Positions 15,825 to 24,790 of a stretch of 64,000 nucleotides of DNA are shown one piece after another. Each line of letters begins with the position of its first letter. Within the stretch, counting starts at the first letter, position 1. The notes beneath the pieces were generated by a model. It was not told the DNA's origin and did not search any database. It saw nothing but the letters and a program-made list of their open reading frames with translations. Source of the stretch: Microbacterium sp. USTB-Y (lineage in GTDB: Bacteria; Actinomycetota; Actinomycetes; Actinomycetales; Microbacteriaceae); NCBI RefSeq assembly GCF_023703415.1, contig NZ_JAGMTU010000010.1, positions 1 through 64,000 of the forward strand, written 5' to 3'. The translations under genes and the position numbers were made by a program.

Positions 15825-16886
15825 GTGTCTGTCGCCTCGTCCCGTGTCGTGAAGCTCGCCGTCATCCCCGGGGACGGCATCGGTCCCGAGGTCGTCGCCG
15901 AGGCCGAGAAGGTCCTCGACGCGGTGACCGCGGACAGCGGCGTGACCTTCGAGAAGACGCGCTTCTCGCTCGGCGCCGCACGCTTCCTGGAGACCGGCGA
16001 CACGCTCACCGACACGGACCTCGACGAGATCCGCACCCATGACGCGATCCTGCTCGGCGCCGTCGGCGGACAGCCGGGGGATCCGCGCCTCAAGGACGCG
16101 AACATCGAGCGCGGCCTGCTGCTGAAGCTCCGCTTCGAGCTCGACCACTACGTGAACCTGCGGCCCTCCCGGCTGTACCCCGGATCGACCGGCCCGCTGG
16201 CGGACCCGGGCGAGATCGACTTCGTCGTGGTCCGCGAGGGCACCGAGGGCCCCTACGTCGGCAACGGCGGCGCCATCCGCAAGGGCACGCCGCACGAGGT
16301 CGCGAACGAGACCAGCGTCAACACGGCGTTCGGCGTCGAACGGGTCGTCCGCTACGCCTTCGCCCTCGCCGAGAAGCGCCGCAAGAAGCTCACGCTCGTG
16401 CACAAGACCAACGTGCTCGTGCACGCCGGCGCGATCTGGAAGCGGATCGTCGACGAAGTGGCGCTCGAGCACCCCGACGTGGCCGTAGACTACCTGCACG
16501 TCGACGCGGCCACGATCTTCCTGGTCACCCACCCTTCGCGCTTCGACGTGATCGTCACCGACAACCTCTTCGGGGACATCCTCACGGATCTGGCCGGCGC
16601 CGTCACCGGTGGCATCGGCCTCGCCGCCTCGGGCAACATCAACCCCGACGGCGCGTTCCCGTCGATGTTCGAGCCCGTGCACGGCTCGGCACCCGACATC
16701 GCGGGTCAGCAGAAGGCCGACCCCACCGCAGCGATCCTCTCGGTCGCCCTGCTCCTGGACCACCTGGGGCTCGTCGACGAGGCCGCACGCGTGCAGCGCG
16801 CGGTCCAGGAGGACGTCGCATCGCGGGAAGGCACCCGCACCACCGAACAGACCGGCGCGGCGATCATCGCGCGACTCCAGGCGTAA
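15825..16886 (+). CDS. leuB: 3-isopropylmalate dehydrogenase
   Basis: Third step of leucine synthesis: NAD-dependent oxidative decarboxylation of 3-isopropylmalate, 353 aa. Signatures are IPGDGIGPEV near residue 14, the substrate Arg region LRFELDHYVNLRPSRLYPG near 101, KTNVL near 193, TDNLFGDILTDLAG near 245 and EPVHGSAPDIAGQ near 283. GTG 15825 has a good GAGGAG ribosome site 5 bases upstream. It lies 51 bp before ilvE, so the two branched-chain genes are probably cotranscribed. Confidence 0.96.
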   Translation: MSVASSRVVKLAVIPGDGIGPEVVAEAEKVLDAVTADSGVTFEKTRFSLGAARFLETGDTLTDTDLDEIRTHDAILLGAVGGQPGDPRLKDANIERGLLLKLRFELDHYVNLRPSRLYPGSTGPLADPGEIDFVVVREGTEGPYVGNGGAIRKGTPHEVANETSVNTAFGVERVVRYAFALAEKRRKKLTLVHKTNVLVHAGAIWKRIVDEVALEHPDVAVDYLHVDAATIFLVTHPSRFDVIVTDNLFGDILTDLAGAVTGGIGLAASGNINPDGAFPSMFEPVHGSAPDIAGQQKADPTAAILSVALLLDHLGLVDEAARVQRAVQEDVASREGTRTTEQTGAAIIARLQA

Positions 16887-16937
16887 CCTGAAGTCACGCG
16901 CACGACGCCGTCCCCTTCGACCTGTCAGGACACACTC

Positions 16938-18050
16938 ATGACCATCGAACTCCCTCTTCAGGCTCCGTCTCCCGCCGGCCTCATCTGGCGGGTCACCCGC
17001 AACGAGGAACCGCGCTCGGACGCCGAGCGCGAGACGATCTTGCAGAACCCCGGATTCGGGCAGTACTTCACCGACCACATGGTCGACCTGTGCTGGTCGG
17101 AGAAGGGCGGGTGGCACCGCCCCCGCGTCTCGCCCTACGGCCCGATCGAGCTCGACCCGGCTGCGGCCGTGCTGCACTACTCGCAGGAGATCTTCGAAGG
17201 CCTCAAGGCCTATCGGCACGCGGACGGATCGGTCTGGACCTTCCGTCCCGACCGCAACGCCGCCCGCCTGCAGCGCTCCGCGGCGCGGCTCGCACTGCCT
17301 CCGCTGCCCACCGAGCTCTTCATTGAGTCGCTCAAGCAGCTGGTCGCCGTCGACTCGTCCTGGGTGCCCAGCAACCCGGAGGAGAGCCTGTACTTGCGCC
17401 CCTTCATGTTCGCGAAGGAGGCGTTCCTCGGCGTGCGCGCGGCGAAGAAGGTCGCCTATTACCTAATCGCCAGCCCGGCCGGCGCCTACTTCCCCGGAGG
17501 CGTGCAGCCGGTCAACATCTGGCTCTCGCGCGACTACGCGCGCGCCGGACGAGGCGGCACCGGCGCGGCCAAGACCGGCGGCAACTACGCCTCGAGCCTG
17601 CTCCCGCAGGAGGAGGCGTACAAGAAGGGCTGCCAGCAGGTGCTCTTCCTCGACGGCGAGTACATCGAGGAGCTCGGCGGCATGAACCTCGTGCTCGTCA
17701 CCCGCGACAACAAGCTGATCACCCCCGAGTCCGACTCGATCCTCGAGGGCATCACCCTCGCGTCGATCCTGCAGCTCGCGAAGGATCGCGGACTCGAGGT
17801 CGAGCAGCGCAAGCTGTCGATCCAGGAGTGGCGCGACGGCGCCGCGTCCGGTGAGATCGTCGGCGCGTTCGCGTGCGGCACCGCTGCGGTCGTCGTGCCG
17901 ATCGGAAAGCTGCAGGCCGCCGACTTCGAGATCGTCCACGACGGCCCGCAGGCGACCGAGCTGGCCATGTCGCTGCGTGAGGAGCTCACCGACATCCAGT
18001 ACGGCCGTCGTGAGGACACCCACGGCTGGCTCGTCCGCCTGGACGGCTGA
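16938..18050 (+). CDS. ilvE: Branched-chain amino-acid aminotransferase
   Basis: PLP enzyme that interconverts Leu, Ile and Val with their 2-oxo acids, 370 aa. It is the longer fold-type IV form common in Actinobacteria. The PLP lysine lies in GAAKTGGNYASSL near residue 211. HYSQEIFEGLKAYR (about 81) and EELGGMNLVLV (about 240) are further family blocks. It follows leuB closely, fitting branched-chain amino-acid synthesis. A short hairpin lies in the gap to the next gene. Confidence 0.96.
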   Translation: MTIELPLQAPSPAGLIWRVTRNEEPRSDAERETILQNPGFGQYFTDHMVDLCWSEKGGWHRPRVSPYGPIELDPAAAVLHYSQEIFEGLKAYRHADGSVWTFRPDRNAARLQRSAARLALPPLPTELFIESLKQLVAVDSSWVPSNPEESLYLRPFMFAKEAFLGVRAAKKVAYYLIASPAGAYFPGGVQPVNIWLSRDYARAGRGGTGAAKTGGNYASSLLPQEEAYKKGCQQVLFLDGEYIEELGGMNLVLVTRDNKLITPESDSILEGITLASILQLAKDRGLEVEQRKLSIQEWRDGAASGEIVGAFACGTAAVVVPIGKLQAADFEIVHDGPQATELAMSLREELTDIQYGRREDTHGWLVRLDG

Positions 18051-18067
18051 CCCGCCGCACGAGCAAC

Positions 18068-18090
18068 GCCGCCTCCGGCGCGGAGGCGGC
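18068..18090. terminator. Short GC hairpin between ilvE and 6PGDH
   Basis: GCCGCCTCC pairs perfectly with GGAGGCGGC around a 5-base loop. No T-run follows, so it may stabilise or attenuate the transcript rather than end it. Confidence 0.5.
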
Positions 18091-18126
18091 GCACGAACCG
18101 CGATCCCTGAGGGAGAGGACCCCGCT

Positions 18127-19182
18127 ATGAAACTGGCCATGGTCGGACTCGGACGGATGGGGGCGAACATCGTGCGCCGCCTCATGCGCGGAGGCCACGA
18201 GTGCGTCGTCTACGACGTCAACAAGGACGCCGTCGACGCCCTCGTGGCGGAGGGGGCGATCGGTGCGACCGACTACGCCGACCTCGCCGCGAAGCTCGAT
18301 GGCCCGCGCGTCGTCTGGCTGATGATCCCGGCCGGTCTCACCGGACGGGTCGTCGAGGAGCTCAGCACGGTGCTGCAGCCCGGCGACATCCTCATCGACG
18401 GCGGCAACTCCAACTACCGCGACGACGTGCGCCGCGCCAAGGCGCTGCGCGAGAAGGGCCTGAGCTACGTCGACGTGGGCACGAGCGGCGGCGTCTTCGG
18501 CCTCGAGCGCGGATACTGCCTCATGGTCGGCGGACCCGATGAGGCGTTCGCGACGATCACGCCGATCCTGAAGACGATCGCTCCGGGCGTCGGCGACATC
18601 GAGCGCACGCCGGGACGGACGGGGGAGCTCACCGATGAGGAGCTCGGCTTCCTGCACTGCGGTCCTTCGGGGGCGGGGCACTTCGTGAAGATGGTGCACA
18701 ACGGCATCGAGTACGGCGTCATGGCCGCCCTCGCCGAAGGGCTGAACCTGCTCGAGAACGCCGATGCGGGGATCCGCGAGGCCGAGCACTCCGCCGAGGT
18801 CGCCCCGCTCGAGGAGCCCGAGTACTACCAGTTCGACATCGACACCCCGAAGGTCGCCGAGCTGTGGCGCCGCGGATCCGTGATCTCGTCGTGGCTGCTC
18901 GACCTCACGGCGGCGGCGCTCCAGGGCAACCCCACGCTCGACGGCCTCGCCGGCCGGGTGTCCGACTCCGGCGAGGGCCGCTGGACGGTCAAGGCCGCGG
19001 TCGACGTGGGCGTGCCGGTGCCGGTGCTCGCCGCCTCGCTGTTCGAGCGTTTCGCGTCGCGTGACGAGGACCTGTACGCGAACAAGGTGCTCTCGGCGAT
19101 GCGCCTGCAGTTCGGCGGGCACAAGGAGCTCCCCGCGGGCGACGTGCTCGAGGCCGGCGGCAACAAGGCCGACCACGCCTGA
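18127..19182 (+). CDS. gnd: 6-phosphogluconate dehydrogenase, decarboxylating (short YqeC/GndA-like form)
   Basis: Oxidises 6-phosphogluconate to ribulose 5-phosphate and CO2, 351 aa, shorter than the classical 470-aa enzyme. MKLAMVGLGRMGANIVRRL is the Rossmann start. IDGGNSNYRDD (near 94) and GPSGAGHFVKMVHNGIEYG (near 179, with the catalytic Lys) are diagnostic. The short form is often NAD-preferring. ATG 18127 follows GAGGGAGAGG; the upstream open frame is an ilvE shadow. Confidence 0.93.
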   Translation: MKLAMVGLGRMGANIVRRLMRGGHECVVYDVNKDAVDALVAEGAIGATDYADLAAKLDGPRVVWLMIPAGLTGRVVEELSTVLQPGDILIDGGNSNYRDDVRRAKALREKGLSYVDVGTSGGVFGLERGYCLMVGGPDEAFATITPILKTIAPGVGDIERTPGRTGELTDEELGFLHCGPSGAGHFVKMVHNGIEYGVMAALAEGLNLLENADAGIREAEHSAEVAPLEEPEYYQFDIDTPKVAELWRRGSVISSWLLDLTAAALQGNPTLDGLAGRVSDSGEGRWTVKAAVDVGVPVPVLAASLFERFASRDEDLYANKVLSAMRLQFGGHKELPAGDVLEAGGNKADHA

Positions 19183-19217
19183 GTCGCGACCGCGACGAAA
19201 CATCGGATCCTCGTGGC

Positions 19218-19223
19218 TAGGCT
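19218..19223 (+). promoter_or_regulatory. -10 box of a leaderless gene (FAH-family)
   Basis: TAGGCT ends exactly 6 bases before the GTG at 19230, placing the transcription start at or next to the start codon. Confidence 0.6.
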
Positions 19224-19229
19224 GAACGT

Positions 19230-20009
19230 GTGAAGATCGCTCGGTTCAGCCACAACGACGGCATCAAGTACGGAATCCTCGACGAGGGTGAGCTGGTCGT
19301 GCTCGCCGGCGACCCGATGTTCGCGGGCTACGAGACGACGGGGGAGCGCGTGCCGCTCGCGGACGCCGCCCTGCTGGCGCCCGTGATCCCGAGGTCAAAG
19401 GTGGTCTGCGTCGGCAAGAACTACCACGATCACGCCGCGGAGATGGGCGGCGAGGCGCCGGCGGAGCCGCTGCTGTTCCTCAAGCCGAACACCGCGGTGA
19501 TCGGCCCGGGCGACACCATCGTTCGTCCGACCGCGCTCTCGGAGCGGACCGAGTACGAGGGCGAGCTCGTCGTCGTGATCGGGCGCATCGCGAAGAACGT
19601 CGCCGCGGAGAACGCACGCCAGTACGTCTTCGGCTACACCGTCGGCAACGACGTGACGGCGCGCGATCTGCAGCGCAAGGACGGCCAGTGGGCGCGCGCC
19701 AAGGGCTTCGACACGTTCTGCCCGCTGGGTCCGTGGATCGAGACCGACGTGGATCTCGACAGCGCGGAGCTCACCACCCGCGTCAACGGCGAGGTGCGCC
19801 AGCACGCGCCGCTGACCGACATGATCCATTCCGTCGCGGACATCATCGCCTACGCGTCCGCCGTGTTCACGCTCCTTCCCGGCGACGTCATCATGACCGG
19901 CACGCCGGCGGGCGTCGGCCCCTTCGAGGCCGGCGACACCGTCGAGGTGGAGATCAGCGGCATCGGAACCCTGCGCAACGCCGTGCGCGACGCTCTGCCC
20001 GCCTCGTGA
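19230..20009 (+). CDS. Fumarylacetoacetate-hydrolase family protein
   Basis: Metal-dependent hydrolase, isomerase or decarboxylase of the FAH superfamily, 259 aa. VCVGKNYHDHAAEMGG near residue 59 is the family entry motif. Metal ligands are in EYEGELVVVIG (near 109) and GNDVTARDLQ (near 141). TGTPAGVGPF near 223 is also typical. Candidate activities include acylpyruvate hydrolase and 2-hydroxyhepta-2,4-diene-1,7-dioate isomerase; the sequence does not choose between them. The GTG start is leaderless. It overlaps the downstream MFS gene as GTGA. Confidence 0.9.
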   Translation: MKIARFSHNDGIKYGILDEGELVVLAGDPMFAGYETTGERVPLADAALLAPVIPRSKVVCVGKNYHDHAAEMGGEAPAEPLLFLKPNTAVIGPGDTIVRPTALSERTEYEGELVVVIGRIAKNVAAENARQYVFGYTVGNDVTARDLQRKDGQWARAKGFDTFCPLGPWIETDVDLDSAELTTRVNGEVRQHAPLTDMIHSVADIIAYASAVFTLLPGDVIMTGTPAGVGPFEAGDTVEVEISGIGTLRNAVRDALPAS

Positions 20010-21286
20010 GCGCGGCGGTCCTGACGCCCGACCAGCGGAACCGGATCCAGCGGCGCACGGTCGGCATCCTTTCGCTCGGCCAGGTGCTCGGCGGCGTCGC
20101 GTTCGGCGCGACGGTCTCGCTCGGAGCACTCCTGGCGAAGGACATCTCCGGCAGCGATGCCCTGTCGGGGCTCGCAACGGCGTCGGTCACCCTGGGCGCT
20201 GCGATCGCGGCCATCCCGCTCGCCCGCCTCGCCGGAACGCGCGGACGGCGTCTCGCCCTGACCGCCGGAAACCTGCTCGCCCTCGTCGGCATCGCGATCG
20301 TGATCACGGCCGCCGCCGTGCGCTCGTTCCCGCTGCTGCTGACCGGGATCGTGCTCATCGGCATGGGAAACGCGGGCAACCTCCAGTCCCGCTTCGCCGC
20401 GACCGATCTCGCCGCCACGGCGCACCGCGGTCGCGACCTCTCGATCGTGGTCTGGGCGACGACGATCGGAGGGGTGGCGGGTCCGCTGCTCCTCGGCGCG
20501 GGCGAGCAGGTGGGACGAGCGATCGGGATGCCGCCGCACACCGGCTCCTATCTCTTCTCCCTCGTCGCCCAGATCGCCGCCTTCACGCTGTATCTCGTGG
20601 CGCTGCGGCCGGATCCGCTCCTCCTGTCCCGGGATCTGCCGGAGACGGGTTCCTTCGCCGGGGCGGTGGAACGGGTGGATCGTCCCGTGGCCGCGCGCTA
20701 TGCGATCTTCGCGATCGCCGGATCTCACGTGACGATGGCCTCGGTCATGGCCATGACTCCCGTGCATCTCGTGAACATGACGATGGCCGGCATGCACCAC
20801 TCCGGCTCCATGAGCGGCAGCGGGTCGGCCGGCATGTCGGAGGTGGACGTGACCGTGCTGGTCGGCGTGACCATCGCCCTGCACGTCGCCGGGATGTACG
20901 GCCTCTCGCCCGTGTTCGGCATCCTCGCCGACCGGTGGGGGCGGCTGCGCACCGTGCTGCTCGGCCAGGTCGTGCTCGTCGCCTCGCTGTGCTTCGCGAT
21001 GTTCGCGGGGGAGACCCCGTGGGGCGTCATGGTCGCCCTGATCCTGCTGGGACTCGGCTGGAGCGCGGCGACCGTCGCCGGGGCCGCCCTGCTCACCGAG
21101 GCGTCGGCGCCCGCGCTGCGCACGCGCAGGCAGGGGCGCAGCGACTCGCTGATGAGCCTGAGCGCAGCGGGCGGGGCGGTGCTCGCCGGGGTGATCCTGC
21201 AGACCTTCTCCTACGCGGGGCTCGCGATCGCCGCGCTGATCGTGGTCGTCGCGATCGTCGTGCTGTCGCCCCTCGGGAAGCGATGA
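20006..21286 (+). CDS. MFS transporter with Met/His-rich central loop
   Basis: Membrane transporter of 426 aa with about 12 spans; substrate unknown. GTG 20006 overlaps the FAH stop by 4 bp. A segment near residues 244-280 is rich in Met and His (MTMAGMHHSGSMSGSGSAGM) and is followed by HVAGMYGLSPVFGILADRWG. This pattern between spans 7 and 8 recurs in one actinobacterial MFS group, to my knowledge; metal binding is possible but unproven. It overlaps the methyltransferase start. Confidence 0.88.
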   Translation: MSAAVLTPDQRNRIQRRTVGILSLGQVLGGVAFGATVSLGALLAKDISGSDALSGLATASVTLGAAIAAIPLARLAGTRGRRLALTAGNLLALVGIAIVITAAAVRSFPLLLTGIVLIGMGNAGNLQSRFAATDLAATAHRGRDLSIVVWATTIGGVAGPLLLGAGEQVGRAIGMPPHTGSYLFSLVAQIAAFTLYLVALRPDPLLLSRDLPETGSFAGAVERVDRPVAARYAIFAIAGSHVTMASVMAMTPVHLVNMTMAGMHHSGSMSGSGSAGMSEVDVTVLVGVTIALHVAGMYGLSPVFGILADRWGRLRTVLLGQVVLVASLCFAMFAGETPWGVMVALILLGLGWSAATVAGAALLTEASAPALRTRRQGRSDSLMSLSAAGGAVLAGVILQTFSYAGLAIAALIVVVAIVVLSPLGKR

Positions 21287-22068
21287 GAGGACGCCCCGGA
21301 TCCTGGAGCGGCGTCGGCGCGGCCTACGCGGCCTCCTACGCGGAGCTCTGCCGGGGGACCTTCCCCGCACTGCAAGCTCTCCTCGGTACCGGGGACGGGC
21401 GGACCCTCCTCGACGTCGGGGCCGGGACCGGTGAGCTCGCGGCGGCGTTCGCCGCCGACGGCTGGGCCGTCATGGCGCGGGAGCCCGAGCCGAGCATGCG
21501 GGAGGTCGCCGCGCGCCGTCATCCCGGGCTGCGTGCGGAGGGAGGGGCCCTTCCTGCCCTTCCCGAGCGCGACGGCGCCTATGACGCGGTGGTCGCCAAC
21601 TTCGTGCTCAATCACGTCCCCGATCCACGGGCCGCAGCCGCGGAGCTGCGACGGGTCGCGCGCGGGGCGGCTGTCGCCACGATCTGGACCTCTTCGCCGT
21701 CGTGGCTGTGGGCCGAGGTGTGCGATCAGGCGGGCCTCGTCGCCGCGTCCGGCGGCCGGCTCCCGGCGGAGCTGGACTTCGAGCGGAGCGTCGACGGGTT
21801 CGCGGCGATGCTCGACGAGGGCGGATGGCCCGATCCTCGGGTGCGGGAGCTGCGCTGGATCTGGCGGGCCTCGCCGGAAGCGCTGTGGAGCTCGGTCGAG
21901 GGCGGGATCGCCGGCGCCGGCGCCTACTACCGTGCGCTCGGCACGCGTGATCGCGAGCGATTCCGGGCCGGCTTCGAGGAGGTGGTCGCGGCACGCTCGG
22001 TCGACGGTGTCCTGCCGCTGGAGCATGTGGCCGCCGTGGGCGTGGCGTACCTCGATCCGTCCCGGTGA
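21283..22068 (+). CDS. Class I SAM-dependent methyltransferase
   Basis: Cytoplasmic methyltransferase of 261 aa. Motif I, LLDVGAGTGELAAAF, lies near residues 45-59, and a motif IV-like region AYDAVVANFVLNHVPDP near 98-114. The C-terminal half is family-variable, so the acceptor is unknown. ATG 21283 overlaps the MFS stop by 4 bp. The FAH, MFS and methyltransferase genes form one translationally coupled set of unclear shared role. Confidence 0.85.
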   Translation: MRGRPGSWSGVGAAYAASYAELCRGTFPALQALLGTGDGRTLLDVGAGTGELAAAFAADGWAVMAREPEPSMREVAARRHPGLRAEGGALPALPERDGAYDAVVANFVLNHVPDPRAAAAELRRVARGAAVATIWTSSPSWLWAEVCDQAGLVAASGGRLPAELDFERSVDGFAAMLDEGGWPDPRVRELRWIWRASPEALWSSVEGGIAGAGAYYRALGTRDRERFRAGFEEVVAARSVDGVLPLEHVAAVGVAYLDPSR

Positions 22069-22116
22069 GGCGGTGGGCGGCGAATGCGGTCGTCGGGGAG
22101 CGTGCGGCCCGCCAAC

Positions 22117-22122
22117 TAGAAT
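22117..22122 (+). promoter_or_regulatory. -10 box of gltX
   Basis: TAGAAT lies 9 bases before ATG 22132. The transcript would have almost no leader. Confidence 0.5.
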
Positions 22123-22131
22123 CGAAGGGCT

Positions 22132-23637
22132 ATGGCTACTCCCGATCCCCGCACCACGACCGCGTCCGGTGCCGATGTCCGCGTCCGCTTCTGCCCCTCG
22201 CCGACCGGTCTGCCGCACGTCGGCATGGTCCGCACCGCGCTCTACAACTGGGCCTATGCCCGGCACACCGGCGGGAAGCTGGTGTTCCGCATCGAGGACA
22301 CCGACGCGGCCCGCGACAGCGAGGAGAGCTTCCGTCAGCTCGTCGACGCTCTGACCTGGCTCAAGATCGACTGGGACGAGGGCGTCGAGGTCGGCGGCCC
22401 GCACGCGCCGTACCGGCAGTCGCAGCGCGGCGAGATCTACCAGGAGGTGATCGAGAAGCTCAAGGCGTCGGGCGCGGTGTACGAGAGCTACTCGACGGCC
22501 GAGGAGATCGACGCCCGCAACGAGGCGAACGGCCGCGCCAAGCAGCTCGGGTACGACAACTTCGACCGCGACCTCACCGAGGAGCAGCGGGCGGCGTTCC
22601 GCGCCGAGGGGCGTCAGCCCGCGCTGCGCCTGCGCGTCCCGGATGAGGACGTCACGTACGTCGACCTCATCCGCGGCGAGGTGACCTTCCCCGCCGGATC
22701 CTTCCCGGACTTCGTGGTCGTGCGTCCGAACGGCGCCCCGCTGTACACGCTGGTGAACCCCGTCGACGATGCGCTCATGGGCATCACGCACGTGCTCCGC
22801 GGCGAGGACCTCATGCCCTCCACCGCGCGCCAGCTCGCCCTCTACGGCGCGCTCATCGACGCCGGCGTCACGACGTTCGTGCCGCGCTTCGCGCACATGC
22901 CGCTCGTGCTGGGGGAGACCGGCAACAAGAAGCTGAGCAAGCGCGACCCGCAGGCCGACCTGTTCCTGCACCGCGAGCGCGGCTTCATCCACGAGGGCCT
23001 GCTGAACTACCTGGCCCTGCTGGGCTGGTCGATCGGCCCCGACCGCGACGTCTTCTCGCTCGAGGAGTTCACCGCGGCCTTCGACATCGTCAACGTCAAC
23101 CCGAACCCGGCCCGCTTCGACCAGAAGAAGGCCGAGTCGATCAACGGCGACCACATCCGCACGCTGGAGCCGAAGGACTTCGCCGAGCGGATCCTGCCGT
23201 ACCTGGCCGCCGCCGACGTGTTCGACGGCGAGCCGACCCACGAGCAGATCGTGCTCGCGTTCCGCGCCGCTCCGCTCGTGCAGGAGCGGGTGCAGCTCCT
23301 CGGCGAGGTGCCCGGCATGCTCGGCTTCCTCTTCACCGACTCCGTGTCGTACGACGAGGACGCGCTCAAGGGGCTGCCCGCGAACGCCGCCGAGGTGCTG
23401 ACGGCCTCCGCCGCCGCACTCGAACCCCTCGAGACCTTCACACCGGACGCGATCCAGGGGGCGCTCTCCGCCGCGCTCGTCGACGAGCTGGGGCTCAAGC
23501 CCCGCGTCGCCTACGGACCGCCGCGCGTCGCGCTCACCGGCCGCCGGGTGTCGCCGCCGCTGTTCGAGTCGATGGAGCTGCTCGGCAAGGACGAGACCCT
23601 GCGCCGCCTGCACGCCCTGGCGGACTTCCTGGGCTGA
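22132..23637 (+). CDS. gltX: Glutamyl-tRNA synthetase
   Basis: Charges tRNA-Glu with glutamate, 501 aa, class I synthetase. The HIGH-type motif reads PSPTGLPHVG near residue 22 and the KMSKS-type motif reads KLSKRDP near residue 266. IEDTDAARDSEES follows the first motif. In most actinobacteria the same enzyme also misacylates tRNA-Gln for GatCAB conversion. A tRNA-Gln gene lies downstream at 24327. Confidence 0.97.
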   Translation: MATPDPRTTTASGADVRVRFCPSPTGLPHVGMVRTALYNWAYARHTGGKLVFRIEDTDAARDSEESFRQLVDALTWLKIDWDEGVEVGGPHAPYRQSQRGEIYQEVIEKLKASGAVYESYSTAEEIDARNEANGRAKQLGYDNFDRDLTEEQRAAFRAEGRQPALRLRVPDEDVTYVDLIRGEVTFPAGSFPDFVVVRPNGAPLYTLVNPVDDALMGITHVLRGEDLMPSTARQLALYGALIDAGVTTFVPRFAHMPLVLGETGNKKLSKRDPQADLFLHRERGFIHEGLLNYLALLGWSIGPDRDVFSLEEFTAAFDIVNVNPNPARFDQKKAESINGDHIRTLEPKDFAERILPYLAAADVFDGEPTHEQIVLAFRAAPLVQERVQLLGEVPGMLGFLFTDSVSYDEDALKGLPANAAEVLTASAAALEPLETFTPDAIQGALSAALVDELGLKPRVAYGPPRVALTGRRVSPPLFESMELLGKDETLRRLHALADFLG

Positions 23638-23738
23638 CCCTCGTCGGACGTCCTGCCATGCGCCGCGCATCGGGGCAAGCCCCTTGGCTTGTTCGCGACG
23701 CTCGGGTGGAATGGGCGTCGACGACGGAGGAGGATCCA

Positions 23739-24236
23739 ATGGACGTGGAGGAAGTGAGGTCGGTGCCCGGGCTGCAGCTCGACCGCTATCTCGGGCTCTG
23801 GTTCGAGCAGGGGCGGCTGCCGTTGCGGTACGAGGACGACGACGCGACCGACGTGACCGCCGAGTACGCGCTGGCCGACGACGGCACGGTGCGGGTGGAC
23901 AACCGCTGTCTGGATGGCGACGGCGAGCCGACGCAGGCGGTGGGGGAGGCGGAGCTCGACACCGAGCATGCGGGCCGGCTGCGCGTCACGTTCCTCCCCG
24001 AGGGGCTGCGGTGGATCCCGTTCACCCACGCCGACTACTGGGTGCTGCGCGTGGACGCCGAGTACCGGCACGCTCTCGTCGGAACCCCGGATCGCAAGCA
24101 CCTCTGGCTGCTGGCACGTGAGCCCCGGGGCGACGGGGCCGTCCGACGCGATTTCCTGGAGACCGCACGGGCCCAGGGCTTCGATCTGTCCGACTGGATC
24201 GAGACCTCCCAGTCCGGCGAAGTGGTCGCGATCTGA
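23739..24236 (+). CDS. Lipocalin-like (Blc-type) protein
   Basis: A 165-aa protein with the lipocalin start LDRYLGLWFEQGRLPLRYE (the GxW motif) near residues 13-31. Repeated beta-strand patterns follow, with YWVLRVDAEYRHALVGTP and KHLWLLAR as the later conserved blocks. Bacterial Blc proteins bind lipids and are often membrane-anchored, but no signal peptide or lipobox is visible here, so it may be cytoplasmic. ATG 23739 follows GGAGGAGG. Confidence 0.8.
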   Translation: MDVEEVRSVPGLQLDRYLGLWFEQGRLPLRYEDDDATDVTAEYALADDGTVRVDNRCLDGDGEPTQAVGEAELDTEHAGRLRVTFLPEGLRWIPFTHADYWVLRVDAEYRHALVGTPDRKHLWLLAREPRGDGAVRRDFLETARAQGFDLSDWIETSQSGEVVAI

Positions 24237-24265
24237 GTGCGACGCGCGCGGGATCCGGCGCCGGT

Positions 24266-24294
24266 TTGGATCCCGTCGCGGGCTCGGGTAAGCT
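24266..24294 (+). promoter_or_regulatory. Promoter of tRNA-Gln
   Basis: TTGGAT and TAAGCT are separated by exactly 17 bp, and the tRNA begins 33 bp after the -10. The arrangement resembles the tRNA-Glu promoter at 60530-60558. Confidence 0.7.
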
Positions 24295-24326
24295 TGACTC
24301 TCGGTGCGAGGCCCTGGTTTCGCCCT

Positions 24327-24398
24327 TGGGGTATGGTGTAATTGGCAACACGGCTGATTCTGGTTCAGTTGTTCTTGGTTCGAGTCCAGGTACCCCAG
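24327..24398 (+). tRNA. tRNA-Gln (anticodon CTG)
   Basis: A 72-base cloverleaf. Acceptor arms TGGGGTA and TACCCCA pair fully. The anticodon loop TTCTGGT gives CTG at 24360-24362. The T loop is TTCGAGT. The discriminator base is G and CCA is not encoded. Confidence 0.97.
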
Positions 24399-24405
24399 CA
24401 AGATG

Positions 24406-24431
24406 AAACCCCCGCTCCGTCGGGGGTTTTC
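24406..24431 (+). terminator. Terminator of tRNA-Gln
   Basis: AAACCCCCG pairs with CGGGGGTTT around a 6-base loop, followed by TTTCTT, 8 bases after the tRNA. Confidence 0.88.
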
Positions 24432-24740
24432 TTGTGTGCGGAGGGATGGTCGCGCTCCGGACGCGCACAACGCGACAGGGGCGTCGCAGGACGCGACGTC
24501 TTGCGGGATCCGCGGGAAAGTCGCGTGATGATCGAGGGGGATCGGGCTCTCTTCCACTGCACGGCTCGTGACACCGGGCACCACCTCGACGGCGGGTTCC
24601 AGATTCCTCGCCGTCGTGTCCCATCTCGCGTCGGTGTCCCTTCGGAGCCGCTGTGCGCGTCCCCCAGGGTGCGCGGGGGTGCGGTCGGATCAGCTGCCGG
24701 CCGCACCCCTCTTCGCAGCCGACCGCGTTCGTCGGGACCG
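24432..24740. other. Non-coding gap, nothing recognised
   Basis: About 310 bases between the tRNA-Gln terminator and the promoter of the next lipoprotein. An open frame running from inside the tRNA through this stretch has no ribosome site and no recognisable protein character. I see no RNA structure or repeat I can name. Confidence 0.6.
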
Positions 24741-24784
24741 CAGCCGACATCTCGGCTGGAAGCACGTCGGCGGGCGGATACGCT
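24741..24784 (+). promoter_or_regulatory. Leaderless promoter with upstream inverted repeat
   Basis: The -10 TACGCT (24779-24784) ends 6 bases before ATG 24791. A perfect inverted repeat CAGCCGA-CATC-TCGGCTG at 24741-24758 reaches the -35 position and is a candidate operator. Confidence 0.5.
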
Positions 24785-24790
24785 CGTCCC

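Noticed and set aside
23673..23696. Small CAAGCC/GGCTTG hairpin after gltX
   Set aside because: Six base pairs with no T-run; not distinguishable from chance at this GC content.
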